A stretch of DNA of 64,000 bases from Natronosalvus hydrolyticus (lineage in GTDB: Archaea; Halobacteriota; Halobacteria; Halobacteriales; Natrialbaceae), in NCBI GenBank assembly GCA_025517525.1, contig JAOPJZ010000005.1, positions 62,001 through 126,000 on the forward strand. The letters run 5' to 3'. Within the stretch, counting starts at the first letter, position 1; each line of letters opens with the position of its first letter. Shown one piece after another: positions 16,296-26,608 of the stretch. The notes beneath the pieces were generated by a model, which did not search any database, had not been told where the DNA came from, and saw only the letters and a program-made list of their open reading frames with translations. A program made the translations under genes and the position numbers.

Positions 16296-18368
16296 ATGAC
16301 TGGTGATATCGAGACGCTCGAGACGCTCAGTACCGATTACAAAGCATCCATGCCCGAGGATCTACGGGAAACCCACGCCTTTAGCTGGTACCTCAAGGCC
16401 TGTTATACCGATCCGAAAATCACGCGCAACGCCCACCAGCGCGTGGCCGACATGTTCGACTACTACGGGACCAGCTACGACGAGACCGAAGGCGTCGTCG
16501 AATACAAACTGGCCGCCGAAGACCCCCTCGGAGACGGAGAGAATACGTTCTACGGAACGGTCATTCACCAGTCGATACACGAGTTCGTGAACAAGGTCAA
16601 ATCCGGCGCACGACGCCTCGGACCCGAGCGCCGTATCAAACTGCTGCTCGGGCCGGTCGGCTCCGGAAAATCACACTTCGACAAACAGGTGCGCAAGTAC
16701 TTCGAGGACTACACCCTTCGCGAAGAAGGGCGTATGTACACCTTCCGGTGGACCAACCTCGGAGACGTCATCCGTGACCAGGACCCCACCGACGACACCG
16801 TTCGATCCCCGATGAATCAGGACCCGCTCGTGTTGTTGCCGTTGAAACAACGCCAGCGCGTTATCGATGACCTGAACGAACGGCTCGACGCGCCCTACAC
16901 CATCCGCAACGAGCAGAGCCTCGACCCCGAGAGCGAGTTCTACATGGACAAACTGCTCGCTCACTACGACGACGACCTCCAGGCTGTCCTCGAAAACCAC
17001 ATCGAAATCGTTCGCCTCGTGGCCGACGAGAACAAACGCCAGTGTCTCGAGACGTTCGAGCCCAAGGACAAGAAAAACCAGGACGAGACGGAACTGACCG
17101 GCGACGTCAACTACTCGAAAATCGCCGTCTACGGCGAGTCGGACCCACGAGCGTTCGACTACTCGGGGGCGTTCTGTAACGCAAACCGTGGGGTTTTCTC
17201 GGGCGAGGAGTTGCTCAAACTCCAGCGGGAGTTCCTCTATGACTTCCTCCACGCCACCCAGGAGATGACGATCAAGCCGAAAAACAACCCGCGAATCGAC
17301 ATCGACCAGGTGATCGTCGGGCGGACGAACATGCCCGAGTACAAGGACAAGAAAGGCGACGAGAAGATGGAGGCGTTCAACGACCGGACCAAGCGGATCG
17401 ACTTCCCGTACGTGCTCTCGTACGAACAGGAGGCCAAAATCTACGACAAGATGTTGAACAACGCCGACGTTCCCGACATCAACGTCGAGCCACACACCCT
17501 CGAGATGGCGGGACTATTCGGCGTGCTCACCCGCATCGAAGAGCCCGATACCGAAACCGTCGACTTGCTCTCGAAAGCCAAGGCCTACAACGGCGAAATC
17601 GACGAAGGAGACGACATCGACATCAAAAAGCTTCGCCAGGAGGCCGCACAGAAAGCCGAAATCGGCGAAGGAATGATCGGCGTCTCGCCCCGTTTCATCG
17701 GCGACGAAATCGCCGAGGCGATCATGGACTCGAAACACCGTTCACGCGGATTCCTCTCGCCGCTAACGGTGTTCAACTTCTTCGAGGAGAACATCGAACA
17801 CCACGGCTCGATTCCCGAGGAAAACTTCGAACGATACTACCGCTACCTCGAGACCGTTCGCGAGGAGTACCGCGAGCGCGCCATCGAGGACGTCCGTCAC
17901 GCGCTGGCCTACGACGTCGACGAAATCCAGCGCCAGGGCGAGAAGTACATGGACCACGTCATGGCTTACATCGACGACGATACCATCGAAGATAGTCTGA
18001 CCGGCCGCGAACAGGAACCCGACGAGACGTTCCTGCGAGCCGTCGAGGAGAAACTGAACGTGCCCGAAGACCGGAAAAACGACTTCCGACAGGAGGTCTC
18101 GAACTGGGTCTCCCGGCGCGCACGCGAAGGTGACACGTTCAACCCACAGGACAACGAGCGACTGCGCCGTGCGCTGGAACGCAAACTCTGGGAGGACAAG
18201 AAACACAACATCAACTTCTCCGCCCTCGTCAGCGCCAACGAGTACGACGACGACGAACGTAGCGCCTGGATCGACGCTCTCATCGAACAGGGCTACTCCG
18301 AAGGCGGCGCGAAGGAGGTGCTCGAGTTCGCCGGCGCGGAGGTCGCCAAAGCCGAAATCGAGGACTGA
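16296..18368 (+). CDS. prkA: PrkA-family AAA+ serine protein kinase, first paralogue
   Basis: A 690-residue PrkA. The AAA domain has the P-loop GPVGSGKS (119-126) and the family pattern around VIVGRTNMPEYKDKK and LSPLTVFNFFEENIEHHG; the C-terminal part (about 480-690) matches the PrkA kinase-like domain. In bacteria PrkA/YeaG is induced by starvation or sporulation, phosphorylates an unknown substrate, and is always linked to YeaH/YhbH and often SpoVR. Here it opens a four-gene operon of that composition. One base separates its TGA from the ATG of the second PrkA. The kinase fold is unrelated to Hanks kinases, and the true activity may be ATPase or protease-like. Confidence 0.93.
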   Translation: MTGDIETLETLSTDYKASMPEDLRETHAFSWYLKACYTDPKITRNAHQRVADMFDYYGTSYDETEGVVEYKLAAEDPLGDGENTFYGTVIHQSIHEFVNKVKSGARRLGPERRIKLLLGPVGSGKSHFDKQVRKYFEDYTLREEGRMYTFRWTNLGDVIRDQDPTDDTVRSPMNQDPLVLLPLKQRQRVIDDLNERLDAPYTIRNEQSLDPESEFYMDKLLAHYDDDLQAVLENHIEIVRLVADENKRQCLETFEPKDKKNQDETELTGDVNYSKIAVYGESDPRAFDYSGAFCNANRGVFSGEELLKLQREFLYDFLHATQEMTIKPKNNPRIDIDQVIVGRTNMPEYKDKKGDEKMEAFNDRTKRIDFPYVLSYEQEAKIYDKMLNNADVPDINVEPHTLEMAGLFGVLTRIEEPDTETVDLLSKAKAYNGEIDEGDDIDIKKLRQEAAQKAEIGEGMIGVSPRFIGDEIAEAIMDSKHRSRGFLSPLTVFNFFEENIEHHGSIPEENFERYYRYLETVREEYRERAIEDVRHALAYDVDEIQRQGEKYMDHVMAYIDDDTIEDSLTGREQEPDETFLRAVEEKLNVPEDRKNDFRQEVSNWVSRRAREGDTFNPQDNERLRRALERKLWEDKKHNINFSALVSANEYDDDERSAWIDALIEQGYSEGGAKEVLEFAGAEVAKAEIED

Positions 18369-18369
18369 T

Positions 18370-20655
18370 ATGCGCGGTACCGACTACGTGACCGCGGCTG
18401 ACCGCTCGCTCGAGGCTGCCTACGAGGAGCCGATGAGCCTCTCGTCGTACGTCGACCGGATCTTCGAGACGCCAACGACCGCCTCCCACGCCTCGAAGTA
18501 CGTCCTCGAAGCCATCGAGGCCGCCGGCACCCGAACGGTGATCGAGGAGGGCGAAGAAAAGCGGCGCTACCGGTTTTTCGACGACCCGCACAACGACGGC
18601 GAACACGCCATCCTCGGGAACACCGGCGTGTTGAACGCCTTCGTCGACGACCTGCGCTCGATTGCCGCAGGCCGGGCCAAAGACGAGAAAATCATCTGGT
18701 TCGAAGGGCCGACCGCGACCGGCAAGTCCGAACTCAAGCGCTGTCTGATCAACGGTCTCCGCGAGTACTCGAAGACGCCCGAAGGACGACGCTACACCCT
18801 CGAGTGGAACGTCACGACGACCGAACCCGACGAACGCGGCCTGAGCTACGGGACGACGTCCACGAGCGACGACGAGGAAAACTGGTACGAGAGTCCCGTC
18901 CAGGCCCATCCGCTCTCGGTGTTTCCCGAGGGCGTTCGCGAAGACATCCTCGCCTCGCTGAACGCCGAGGTTGACGATCACATTCCGATCAGCGTCGAGA
19001 CGCGCCTCGACCCGTTCTCGCGTGAAGCCTACGATTTCCTCGAGAAGCAGTACCGACGGGACGGCGTCGAGGGACTGTTCTCGGCAATCAGCGACGAGCG
19101 CCACCTCCGCGTGACGAACTACGTCGTCGACACCGGACAGGGAATCGGCGTCCTTCACGCCGAAGACGACGGCCGACCAAAGGAACGACTGGTCGGCTCG
19201 TGGATGCACGGTATGTTGCAGGAACTGGATTCACGCGGCCGAAAGAACCCACAGGCGTTCAGCTACGACGGCGTGCTCTCACAGGGCAACGGCGTCCTGA
19301 CCGTCGTCGAAGACGCCGCCCAGCACGCCGATTTGCTCCAGAAGCTACTCAACGTGCCCGACGAACGCTCGGTCAAACTTGACAAGGGCATCGCGATGGA
19401 CATCGACACCCAGTTGCTCATCATCTCGAACCCCGACCTCGAGGCCCAGCTCAATCAACACGCCGACCGAAACGGCATGGACCCACTGAAAGCACTCAAA
19501 CGCCGGCTCGACAAACACGAGTTCGGCTATCTGACGAATATGAGCCTCGAGACCGAGTTGATCCGGCGGGAACTGACCGGCGAAACCGAGGTCTGGGAGG
19601 CCGAAACGTACGACGAACTCCGCGAGCAGATCCGCGAACCGGTGTTCGTCACGGTGAAAGACGAGGACGGCGAGCACCGCGCTCGGGAGTTTGCACCCCA
19701 TGCGGTCCAAGCGGCGGCGCTGTACGCGGTTGTGACCCGCCTGGATGAAGAACGGACACCTGCCGAACTCGATCTCGTCGAGAAAGCCCTGCTGTACGAT
19801 CAGGGATACCTGCAGGAGGGAGACACTCGCCGGTACAAAGACGAGTTTGACTTTGACGGCGACAGTCACGACGGCGAACACGGGGTGCCCGTCACCTACA
19901 CGCGGGATACGCTGGCGGACTTGCTCCACGAGGATCGGGACCGCCACCACCCCGACCTGGCCGTCGAGGACGTCATCATGCCTCGAGACGTCCTGAACGC
20001 GATGGCCGACGGACTGTCCGACGCGCCGGTGTTCTCGACGGGCGAGCGCTCGGAGTTCGAAAACCGGGTCGTTCCGGTGAAAAACCATTGCTTCGATCAG
20101 CAGGAGGCCGATGTCATCGACGCGATCATGCACGACAAACGGGTCGGGGAGGCGACCGTCGCCGAGTACGTCGAGCACGTCTACGCCTGGGAAACCGGAG
20201 CGGAACTGTACAACGACCGCGGCGAGGAGATCGAACCGGATCCACTGAAAATGAAGCTCTTCGAAATAGAGCATCTGGGTCGATTCACCGAAGCCGCCTA
20301 CGAGTCGAACCTCCCCAGAGAGAGCGTCCGCGAGTTCCGCAAAGAGAAGATCATTACGGCGTTGAACCGCCACGCCTGGCAACAGCGCGACGAAAACTTC
20401 GCCGTCGACCAGGTCGACTTGGCATCGATCCCCGCCGTCACGTCGGTCCTCGAGAGTCACGACTGGGACGACGTGCGCCGCACGTTCGAAGACCTCGAGC
20501 CTCGCCAGTGGGAGGACCCGCCGAGCGGGACCCAGACCGAAGCCGTCAAGGAGGCGACCATCGACCGACTCGTCGCCGATTTCGGCTACTCGCCGGCGTC
20601 TGCTGAGTTGACGAGTCGACACGTCATGGGACAGGTGAGCTACCGATGGGACTGA
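18370..20655 (+). CDS. PrkA-family AAA+ protein, second divergent paralogue
   Basis: A 761-residue protein starting at the ATG at 18370; the frame stays open further upstream, but that overlaps the first PrkA and is not protein-like. The P-loop is GPTATGKS (113-120). It shares PrkA organisation ([31 protein letters not shown]) but is clearly different in sequence from the first PrkA and longer in the middle. Tandem unequal PrkA genes suggest a heteromeric complex or division of labour. It overlaps the DUF444 gene by ten bases. Confidence 0.9.
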   Translation: MRGTDYVTAADRSLEAAYEEPMSLSSYVDRIFETPTTASHASKYVLEAIEAAGTRTVIEEGEEKRRYRFFDDPHNDGEHAILGNTGVLNAFVDDLRSIAAGRAKDEKIIWFEGPTATGKSELKRCLINGLREYSKTPEGRRYTLEWNVTTTEPDERGLSYGTTSTSDDEENWYESPVQAHPLSVFPEGVREDILASLNAEVDDHIPISVETRLDPFSREAYDFLEKQYRRDGVEGLFSAISDERHLRVTNYVVDTGQGIGVLHAEDDGRPKERLVGSWMHGMLQELDSRGRKNPQAFSYDGVLSQGNGVLTVVEDAAQHADLLQKLLNVPDERSVKLDKGIAMDIDTQLLIISNPDLEAQLNQHADRNGMDPLKALKRRLDKHEFGYLTNMSLETELIRRELTGETEVWEAETYDELREQIREPVFVTVKDEDGEHRAREFAPHAVQAAALYAVVTRLDEERTPAELDLVEKALLYDQGYLQEGDTRRYKDEFDFDGDSHDGEHGVPVTYTRDTLADLLHEDRDRHHPDLAVEDVIMPRDVLNAMADGLSDAPVFSTGERSEFENRVVPVKNHCFDQQEADVIDAIMHDKRVGEATVAEYVEHVYAWETGAELYNDRGEEIEPDPLKMKLFEIEHLGRFTEAAYESNLPRESVREFRKEKIITALNRHAWQQRDENFAVDQVDLASIPAVTSVLESHDWDDVRRTFEDLEPRQWEDPPSGTQTEAVKEATIDRLVADFGYSPASAELTSRHVMGQVSYRWD

Positions 20656-21971
20656 AAGACGACCTCGACCGATTCCGTGCAGTGGGCGAAAAGCGTCGCG
20701 AGGACCTCGCCGAGTTTATCCAGTACGGCGAGTTGAACAGCGGCGGCGACGATGGAATCCGCATCCCCGTAAAGATCGTCTCACTGCCCAGTTTCGAGTA
20801 CGACAAGCGCGATCAGGGCGGCGTGGGACAGGGTGATGGCGGGACGCCCGACGTCGGCCAACCGGTGGGCCAACCGCAGCCACAACCCGGCGACGGCGAC
20901 GAAGACGGCGATCCCGGCGAGGAAGGCGGCGACCACGAGTACTACGAGATGGACCCAGAGGAGTTCGCCGAAGAACTCGACGAGGCGCTGGGACTGGACC
21001 TCGAGCCAAAAGGCAAGCGGGTCATCGAGGAGAAAGAAGGCCCCTACACCGACCTGACTCGCTCGGGCCCGGATAGCACGCTCGATTTCGAGCGAGTGTT
21101 CAAGGAGGGACTGAAGCGCAAACTCGCGATGGACTTCGACGAGGAGTTCCTCAAGGAGGTGTGCAAAGTCGACGGCATTAGCGCTCGAGCGGTCTTCGAG
21201 TACGCTCGGGGACAGAACCTGCCAGTCTCGATGGCCTGGATCGAAGAGGCCCATGACGAGGTGGCTGACGAGCGCGGGAAATGGGACGACATCGAGGCAG
21301 TCGAGGCCAACGTCGAGCGCGAGAGCGTCCAGGACCAGATCCGTCGGGAGGGTATCAAACACGTCCCCTTCCGGCGTGAGGACGAGCGCTATCGCTTCCC
21401 CGAGATCATCGAGGAGAAAGAGAAGAACGTCGTGGTGGTCAACATCCGCGACGTCTCGGGCTCGATGCGCGAGAAGAAACGGGAACTGGTCGAGCGAACC
21501 TTCACACCGCTGGACTGGTACCTCACCGGGAAGTACGACAACGCCGAGTTCGTCTACATCGCCCACGACGCCGATGCCTGGGAAGTCGAACGGGAGGAGT
21601 TCTTCGGTATTCGAAGCGGCGGCGGCACCCGCATCTCGAGTGCGTACGAACTCGCTGCCGAACTGCTCGAAGAATACCCATGGAGCGACTGGAACCGCTA
21701 CGTGTTCGCTGCGGGCGACTCGGAGAACTCGAGCAACGACACCGAAGAGCGCGTTATCCCGCTCATGGAGTCGATTCCGGCGAACCTCCACGCCTACGTC
21801 GAAACACAGCCGAGCGGCAACGCGATCAACGCGACCCACGCCGAGGAACTCGAGCGCCACTTCGGCGATGGCGAGGACGTCGCAGTCGCATACGTCAGTA
21901 GCGAAGACGACGTCACTGACGCGATTTACCGTATCCTCAGCACCGAAACGGAGGCCACCGACGATGACTAA
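20646..21971 (+). CDS. YhbH/YeaH (DUF444) family protein with vWA-like domain
   Basis: A 441-residue DUF444 protein. After a basic N-terminus and a Gly/Asp/Gln-rich linker (about 58-95) comes the conserved core, with a MIDAS-like NIRDVSGSM (about 270) and [11 protein letters not shown], i.e. a von Willebrand A-type fold. In bacteria YeaH partners the PrkA kinase YeaG under nitrogen and stationary-phase stress. Here it sits between the PrkA pair and SpoVR with overlaps on both sides (ten and eight bases), so the products are probably made together. It may serve as an adaptor or assembly partner, as vWA proteins do for MoxR-type AAA+ ATPases; this is inference. Confidence 0.92.
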   Translation: MGLKDDLDRFRAVGEKRREDLAEFIQYGELNSGGDDGIRIPVKIVSLPSFEYDKRDQGGVGQGDGGTPDVGQPVGQPQPQPGDGDEDGDPGEEGGDHEYYEMDPEEFAEELDEALGLDLEPKGKRVIEEKEGPYTDLTRSGPDSTLDFERVFKEGLKRKLAMDFDEEFLKEVCKVDGISARAVFEYARGQNLPVSMAWIEEAHDEVADERGKWDDIEAVEANVERESVQDQIRREGIKHVPFRREDERYRFPEIIEEKEKNVVVVNIRDVSGSMREKKRELVERTFTPLDWYLTGKYDNAEFVYIAHDADAWEVEREEFFGIRSGGGTRISSAYELAAELLEEYPWSDWNRYVFAAGDSENSSNDTEERVIPLMESIPANLHAYVETQPSGNAINATHAEELERHFGDGEDVAVAYVSSEDDVTDAIYRILSTETEATDDD

Positions 21972-23985
21972 CGCGAACGCAGAACGATTCCACAAACAGG
22001 CAATCGCGGGCGAACTCGAGCCCGCGGTGACCGACGCCCGGGAACTGGCACTCAAACTCGGCCTCGAGCCGTACCCGGTGAACTACTGGATCGTCGATTA
22101 CGACGAGATGAACGAACTGATCGCCTACGGCGGCTTCCAGTCACGGTATCCTCACTGGCGCTGGGGCATGCAATACGACCGCCAGCAAAAACAGGGCCAG
22201 TACGGCGGCGGAAAAGCCTTCGAAATCGTCAACAACGACAATCCGGCCCACGCGTTCCTCCAGGAGTCGAACACGCTGGCCGACCAGAAGGCCGTCATCA
22301 CTCACGTCGAGGCCCACTCTGATTTCTTCGCCAACAACGAGTGGTTCGGCCTCTTCACCGGCGATAGCAGCGACGCCGCACAGGTCAACGCCGCGGCCAT
22401 GCTCGAGCGCCACGCCGACGCCATCGGCGAGTACATGGCCGACCCCGAAATCGACCGCGCCGAGGTCGAAAAGTGGATCGACAACGCCCTCGTCCTCGAG
22501 GACACCATCGACCAGCACGCAGTCTTCGCCCGCCGACTCGAGTTCGAACGAGAGCACGAGGAGTTGGACGACGACCTCGCCGCGAAACTCGACGAACTGG
22601 GGCTCTCCGATGAGGTAAAAGGCGAGGTCTTCGACGATGAGTGGCTGGAGAAACTCGAAGGCGACGACGGCGGGGGCTCGTTCCCGGCGGAACCCCAGCC
22701 CGACGTGCTGGCGTTCGTCCGAGAGTACGGCAAACAGTACGATCGGGAGAGCGAGAAAGCCGCCGATATGGAGCCATGGCAGCGTGACGTCCTCGATATG
22801 ATGCGCGCCGAAGCCTACTACTTCGCCGCCCAGAAGATGACGAAGATCATGAACGAGGGCTGGGCAGCATACTGGGAATCGACGATGATGACCGACGAGC
22901 GTTTCGCCGGTGACGACGAGTTTCTCAACTACGCCGACCACATGGCGAAGGTGCTCGCCTCCCCCGGTCTCAACCCCTATAGCCTCGGCATGGCCCTCTG
23001 GGAGTACGTCGAAAACACGACCAACCGGCGGGAGGTCCTCGAGCGCCTGTTGCGCGTCGACGGGATTAGCTGGCGCAACCTCGAGGAGGCCGTCGACTTC
23101 GATTCGGTGCTCGAACAACTCGAGCCACCGGCCGCACTCGATTCGATTTCGAGTGAGAGCCTGGAAGCGCTGGCCGACCTCTCCGACGAGTGGGTCGACG
23201 AGGAGGCACTCGACGCGGCGAGAGCGGGCGACATCGACGTCGACAGACACCCCTGGAAGGTGCTGACCCACGCAGGACTCGCCCGCCGGCACTACTCGCT
23301 GGTCAAGCCACAGAACCGGGGCTTTCTGTCCCGAGTGAGCCAGAACGAACTCGAGCAGATCGGTCGCTATCTGTTCGACGACGCGCGATACGAGACGGTC
23401 GAGCAAGCGCTGGAAGACGTCGAGTACAGTGCGGGCTGGAATCGCCTGTTCGAACTCCGGGAGAGCCACAACGACGTCACCTTCCTCGATGCGTTTCTCA
23501 CCCAGGAGTTCATCACCGAGAACGACTACTTCACCTACGAATATTCACGGGCGACCGGCCAGTACCACGTCTCGAGTGTTGACGCCGAGGACGTCAAAAA
23601 GAAGTTGTTGTTGCAGTTCACGAACTTCGGCAAGCCGACCATCGCCGTCTACGACGGCAACTACAACAACGCCAACGAACTGTTGCTCGGCCACGAGTAC
23701 AACGGCGTCATGCTCGACCTCGGGCAAGCGAAAGCCACGCTCGAGCGCGTGTTCGAACTCTGGGGACGACCCGTGAACCTGCTCACAATAGTCAAGGAAG
23801 TCGACGACCACGACCTCGAGGTCGCCAAACGGCGCAGTCGGGAGCCATCGCCCAGCGAACAGGGCAAGCGGATTCGCTACGACGGCGAACAGGTGACCGT
23901 CGAAGACGTGCCCTGGGAGGAAGTCGAACATCTCGCGGCCGACGACGTGGATTACGACACGAAGCCCGAGGAGTGGCTGGCCTGA
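21964..23985 (+). CDS. spoVR: SpoVR family protein
   Basis: A 673-residue SpoVR-like protein from the ATG at 21964, which overlaps the preceding gene by eight bases; the open frame upstream is a shadow. [35 protein letters not shown], and [13 protein letters not shown] are hallmark segments. Bacterial members (B. subtilis SpoVR, E. coli YcgB) are about 470-510 residues, so this one is long, with an acidic insertion around 150-240 and an extended C-terminus. It ends the PrkA-PrkA-DUF444-SpoVR operon. Biochemical function is unknown in any organism. Confidence 0.92.
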   Translation: MTNANAERFHKQAIAGELEPAVTDARELALKLGLEPYPVNYWIVDYDEMNELIAYGGFQSRYPHWRWGMQYDRQQKQGQYGGGKAFEIVNNDNPAHAFLQESNTLADQKAVITHVEAHSDFFANNEWFGLFTGDSSDAAQVNAAAMLERHADAIGEYMADPEIDRAEVEKWIDNALVLEDTIDQHAVFARRLEFEREHEELDDDLAAKLDELGLSDEVKGEVFDDEWLEKLEGDDGGGSFPAEPQPDVLAFVREYGKQYDRESEKAADMEPWQRDVLDMMRAEAYYFAAQKMTKIMNEGWAAYWESTMMTDERFAGDDEFLNYADHMAKVLASPGLNPYSLGMALWEYVENTTNRREVLERLLRVDGISWRNLEEAVDFDSVLEQLEPPAALDSISSESLEALADLSDEWVDEEALDAARAGDIDVDRHPWKVLTHAGLARRHYSLVKPQNRGFLSRVSQNELEQIGRYLFDDARYETVEQALEDVEYSAGWNRLFELRESHNDVTFLDAFLTQEFITENDYFTYEYSRATGQYHVSSVDAEDVKKKLLLQFTNFGKPTIAVYDGNYNNANELLLGHEYNGVMLDLGQAKATLERVFELWGRPVNLLTIVKEVDDHDLEVAKRRSREPSPSEQGKRIRYDGEQVTVEDVPWEEVEHLAADDVDYDTKPEEWLA

Positions 23986-24199
23986 GGCGAGTTTCTGTCA
24001 CTGTGCACTTGGCGACCTCCGGGGATGGTCGCTGGCCGGTACGAGACGACAACAAACCCTCAGAGTGTGACTTTTTACCTGACCTGTACGGAAGCCGTCC
24101 CATCGCAAGTGGCCATTCTCGAGCTATCGTCAGACGTTCATTTCACCCTGCATGTTAATCCACAATACTTATTATGTTGTTCTGAAAGATACCATCCAG

Positions 24200-24727
24200 A
24201 TGGGAGGGGAGGGGACGGACACGAGGGCAGGAACTGACGAGTCGCTCGAGCTTGGCCGTCTATTGGCCCAGCTCAGTACTGACGAGGTGGAGAGACACGC
24301 CCCGGCAGTCGAAACAATACGGGAACGGGTCGAGACGGAGCCATCGATGTGTCTCCCCACCGTGCCGAAGCTACGGTCGCTACTGGGGGAGTCCACGACG
24401 GCAGTCGATCAGGATATCGCCTACTGTCTGGCACACCTGGCTGCGGAGGCACCCAACGACGTCGCTCCATCGGTCCCAGACGTCGTCTCGTTCGTGGTCG
24501 AGAATCCAGCGACCCCGGCCAGAGAGGACCTACTCGCGTGTCTCACGGCCGTCGGCGAAGAACGCCCCGAACTCGTTATGAAACACCTCGAGCGCGTCAC
24601 ACTCGAGAACGAAGCCGTCACGCTCGAGGGCGGCGTCGACGGATCGGTAACCGAACGGGTCGATGCGGAGTCGGTGACGGTAGCTGACGTCCACGAGCAG
24701 GTACTCGCGACGCTTGAGCAGCGCTGA
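24200..24727 (+). CDS. Small HEAT-repeat-like protein
   Basis: A 175-residue, nearly all-helical protein. The ATG at 24200 is preferred over one at 24152 because a TATA-like CTTATTAT lies about 30 bases ahead of it and the extra 16 residues are poor. Helical pairs around LPTVPKLRSLLGESTTAVDQ and LAAEAPNDVAPSVPDVVSFV resemble HEAT repeats, and the style is like the 347-residue HEAT protein at 62426. It may be a protein-interaction scaffold. It follows the SpoVR gene by 214 bases with its own promoter. Confidence 0.65.
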   Translation: MGGEGTDTRAGTDESLELGRLLAQLSTDEVERHAPAVETIRERVETEPSMCLPTVPKLRSLLGESTTAVDQDIAYCLAHLAAEAPNDVAPSVPDVVSFVVENPATPAREDLLACLTAVGEERPELVMKHLERVTLENEAVTLEGGVDGSVTERVDAESVTVADVHEQVLATLEQR

Positions 24728-24773
24728 GCGTGGGTCCCACCCATACTTCGTTTTTGATAGTGAAACGTGACAA

Positions 24774-25433
24774 TCACACTGACAGCGGCCGATCCGCCGA
24801 GACACAATCCACGCCCCGCCAGCCAAGCACTCGAGCGAGAGCCGTGTACTCGAGCGACCAGGCGTGTACCTCGAGGTCCACGGTTTTGGCTCGAGGGACG
24901 AGAGGGGTGCTCAGACAGCGCCAGTAGTTCGCGCCGATAACGTCACAGTCGAGTTCGACCGCGAGCGTCACCGGCGTCGTGAGCCGGCGACTGACGAGTA
25001 GGCCCGTCGGCTGACCCCGGTCGTGTTCACGTATCATCCGCAATTCCGGCGTCAAAAACGACGTCGTGACGACGCGGTTGGAGACGCCTTCGAGCGCTTC
25101 GAGCACATCTTCGGCGATGCCCAGGGCCTTCATCTCGAGATTGATTTCGACATCCGGTGGGAGCGCCTCGAGGACCGCCTCGAGTGTTGGAATCGGTTCA
25201 CCGGAGTCGAGCACAGTAAGCGACTGAAGCTCTTCGAGGTCCGTTTCCGACACCAGGCCCGTTCCCTCGGTGACGCGCTCGAGGGTCTCGTCGTGGAAGA
25301 CGACGAGTTCGCCCGACCCGCAGCGACGCACGTCGAACTCGACGGCGTCGGCCTGGGTCGCCGCCGAGCGGAGCGCGCCGACCGTATTTTCGGGCTGTGT
25401 TGCCGCGAATCCGCGATGAGCGATCAAACGCAT
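24774..25433 (-). CDS. Glycerophosphodiester phosphodiesterase family protein
   Basis: A 219-residue GDPD-type TIM barrel. LIAHRGFAATQPENTVGAL carries the His-Arg and Glu-Asn catalytic and metal residues; EFDVRRCGSGELVVFHDETL provides the metal-binding Glu/Asp and the second catalytic His; EINLEMKA supplies a further Glu. It is cytoplasmic, with no signal peptide. It hydrolyses glycerophosphodiesters, here probably from archaeal lipid turnover or imported compounds. It converges on the HEAT-like gene and is divergent from the SDR gene. Confidence 0.92.
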   Translation of the reverse strand: MRLIAHRGFAATQPENTVGALRSAATQADAVEFDVRRCGSGELVVFHDETLERVTEGTGLVSETDLEELQSLTVLDSGEPIPTLEAVLEALPPDVEINLEMKALGIAEDVLEALEGVSNRVVTTSFLTPELRMIREHDRGQPTGLLVSRRLTTPVTLAVELDCDVIGANYWRCLSTPLVPRAKTVDLEVHAWSLEYTALARVLGWRGVDCVSADRPLSV

Positions 25434-25561
25434 TCGATATCGGTCGTATGGTTCCTATCGGCTTGAACACTCGCTCTCCTCGCACTTGGTGCAACGAAAG
25501 GAGGGTGCCGACGCCATCTCCGACCCCGCGTGTTAAGCGTTCACAGCACGAATACGAGACC

Positions 25562-26275
25562 ATGGGACACGCTTCCATGGAGTTCGATGGAACCGTCACC
25601 GTCATTACCGGCGCCAGTGGCGTACTCGGCAGTGCGGCCGCCCAGGCGTTCAGTGAGGCCGGGGGAACCGTCTGCGCACTCGACGTCGTCGAGCCGGACG
25701 ACGAGGATGCACACCTCGAGCCCGACGAGCGCACTCACTTCTACCAGGTCGACCTGACTGACGAAGGCAACGTCGAGGACTGTTTTGCACGGATTATCGA
25801 GGACCACGGCCGGATCGACAACCTGCTGAACATCGCAGGCACCTGGCGCGGTGGCTCCCCCATCGAGGAGACGCCTCTCGAGGAGGTCGAACTCCTGCTG
25901 GATATTAACCTCAAAACAGCGTTTCTGGCCTCGAAACACGCACTCCCACACCTGCAAGAGACCGGCGGGGCAATCGTCAGCGTCAGCGCCCGTTCAGGCC
26001 TCGAGGGTGGCTCCGGCGACGGTCCCTACCGAATCACGAAGGCAGGGATACGCATTCTGACCGAGACGTTGGCCGAAGAGAATCGCGGGACAGTTCGGGC
26101 AAACTGCGTCATGCCCAGCGTGATCGACACGCCGATGAACCGGGAGATGATGCCCGACGCCGACCACGAAAGCTGGGTCGACCCCCCCGATATCGCCGAG
26201 GTAATGGCATTTCTCTGCACCGACGCCTCGAGTGTGACCAGCGGGGCTGCTGTGCCGGTTTACGGCGAGGCGTGA
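25562..26275 (+). CDS. Short-chain dehydrogenase/reductase
   Basis: A 237-residue classical SDR. The Rossmann motif is TGASGVLG; NIAG stands for the NNAG stabilising motif; the catalytic Ser is in VSVSARSG and the Tyr-x3-Lys is YRITKAG. The acidic residue after strand 2 (CALDVVEPDD) points to NAD(H) preference. The ATG at 25562 starts MGHASMEFDGTVTVITGASG; MEFDG at 25577 is an alternative start. The gene is single, divergent from the GDPD gene. Substrate unknown. Confidence 0.88.
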   Translation: MGHASMEFDGTVTVITGASGVLGSAAAQAFSEAGGTVCALDVVEPDDEDAHLEPDERTHFYQVDLTDEGNVEDCFARIIEDHGRIDNLLNIAGTWRGGSPIEETPLEEVELLLDINLKTAFLASKHALPHLQETGGAIVSVSARSGLEGGSGDGPYRITKAGIRILTETLAEENRGTVRANCVMPSVIDTPMNREMMPDADHESWVDPPDIAEVMAFLCTDASSVTSGAAVPVYGEA

Positions 26276-26608
26276 CAGGGACCTAATCACTTACTCGAGC
26301 GCTCGCTACGGGGTTGGTGTCGGGAATACATTGGTGCAACTGCCCTCCGGAGATACATTGGTGCAACTGCCCGTCGTAGACCTCATCACGCACGGACGTG
26401 CGGGCCCAACCGCGAGTTATCGCCGACTTCGAGAGTCCTCAACCAGTGGAGTATCGGCTCGAGACAACGACACGGGCCGTGTCAGAAGCCTCAAATTCTC
26501 GAGTTGTGGATAACACTGCCGGAACCTGTCAGTATATGCGGTTGGAGAACCGATAGACCGAAGCATTATTTATTGCCGCCCTCCCCTGGTAATGTGATAG
26601 CCTTACAC
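26276..26608. promoter_or_regulatory. Region upstream of the liv operon
   Basis: No gene. It contains two direct copies of a 20-mer (26326 and 26353) and an AT-rich box ATTATTTATT (26565-26574) 35-44 bases before the livH ATG at 26609, a plausible promoter with a short leader. Confidence 0.4.
26326..26372. repeat. Direct repeat of a 20-mer, 27-bp period
   Basis: ATACATTGGTGCAACTGCCC is present at 26326-26345 and again, unchanged, at 26353-26372. The period of 27 is between two and three helical turns. It may be a regulator-binding site for the liv operon about 240 bases downstream, or a chance duplication. Confidence 0.75.

Noticed and set aside
18130..18369. In-frame upstream extension of the second PrkA gene
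   Set aside because: It lies inside the first PrkA gene in another frame and is Ser/Thr/Arg-rich without family similarity; the ATG at 18370 starts the conserved protein.
19345..20622. 425-codon minus-strand frame
   Set aside because: Antisense shadow of the second PrkA gene.
21253..21963. In-frame upstream extension of SpoVR
   Set aside because: It overlaps the DUF444 gene fully and is low-complexity Arg/Ser/Thr; the SpoVR homology starts at 21964.
20781..22055. 424-codon minus-strand frame
   Set aside because: It is the complement of the DUF444 gene, rich in Val/Asp/Leu as expected from antisense of acidic genes, with no family resemblance.
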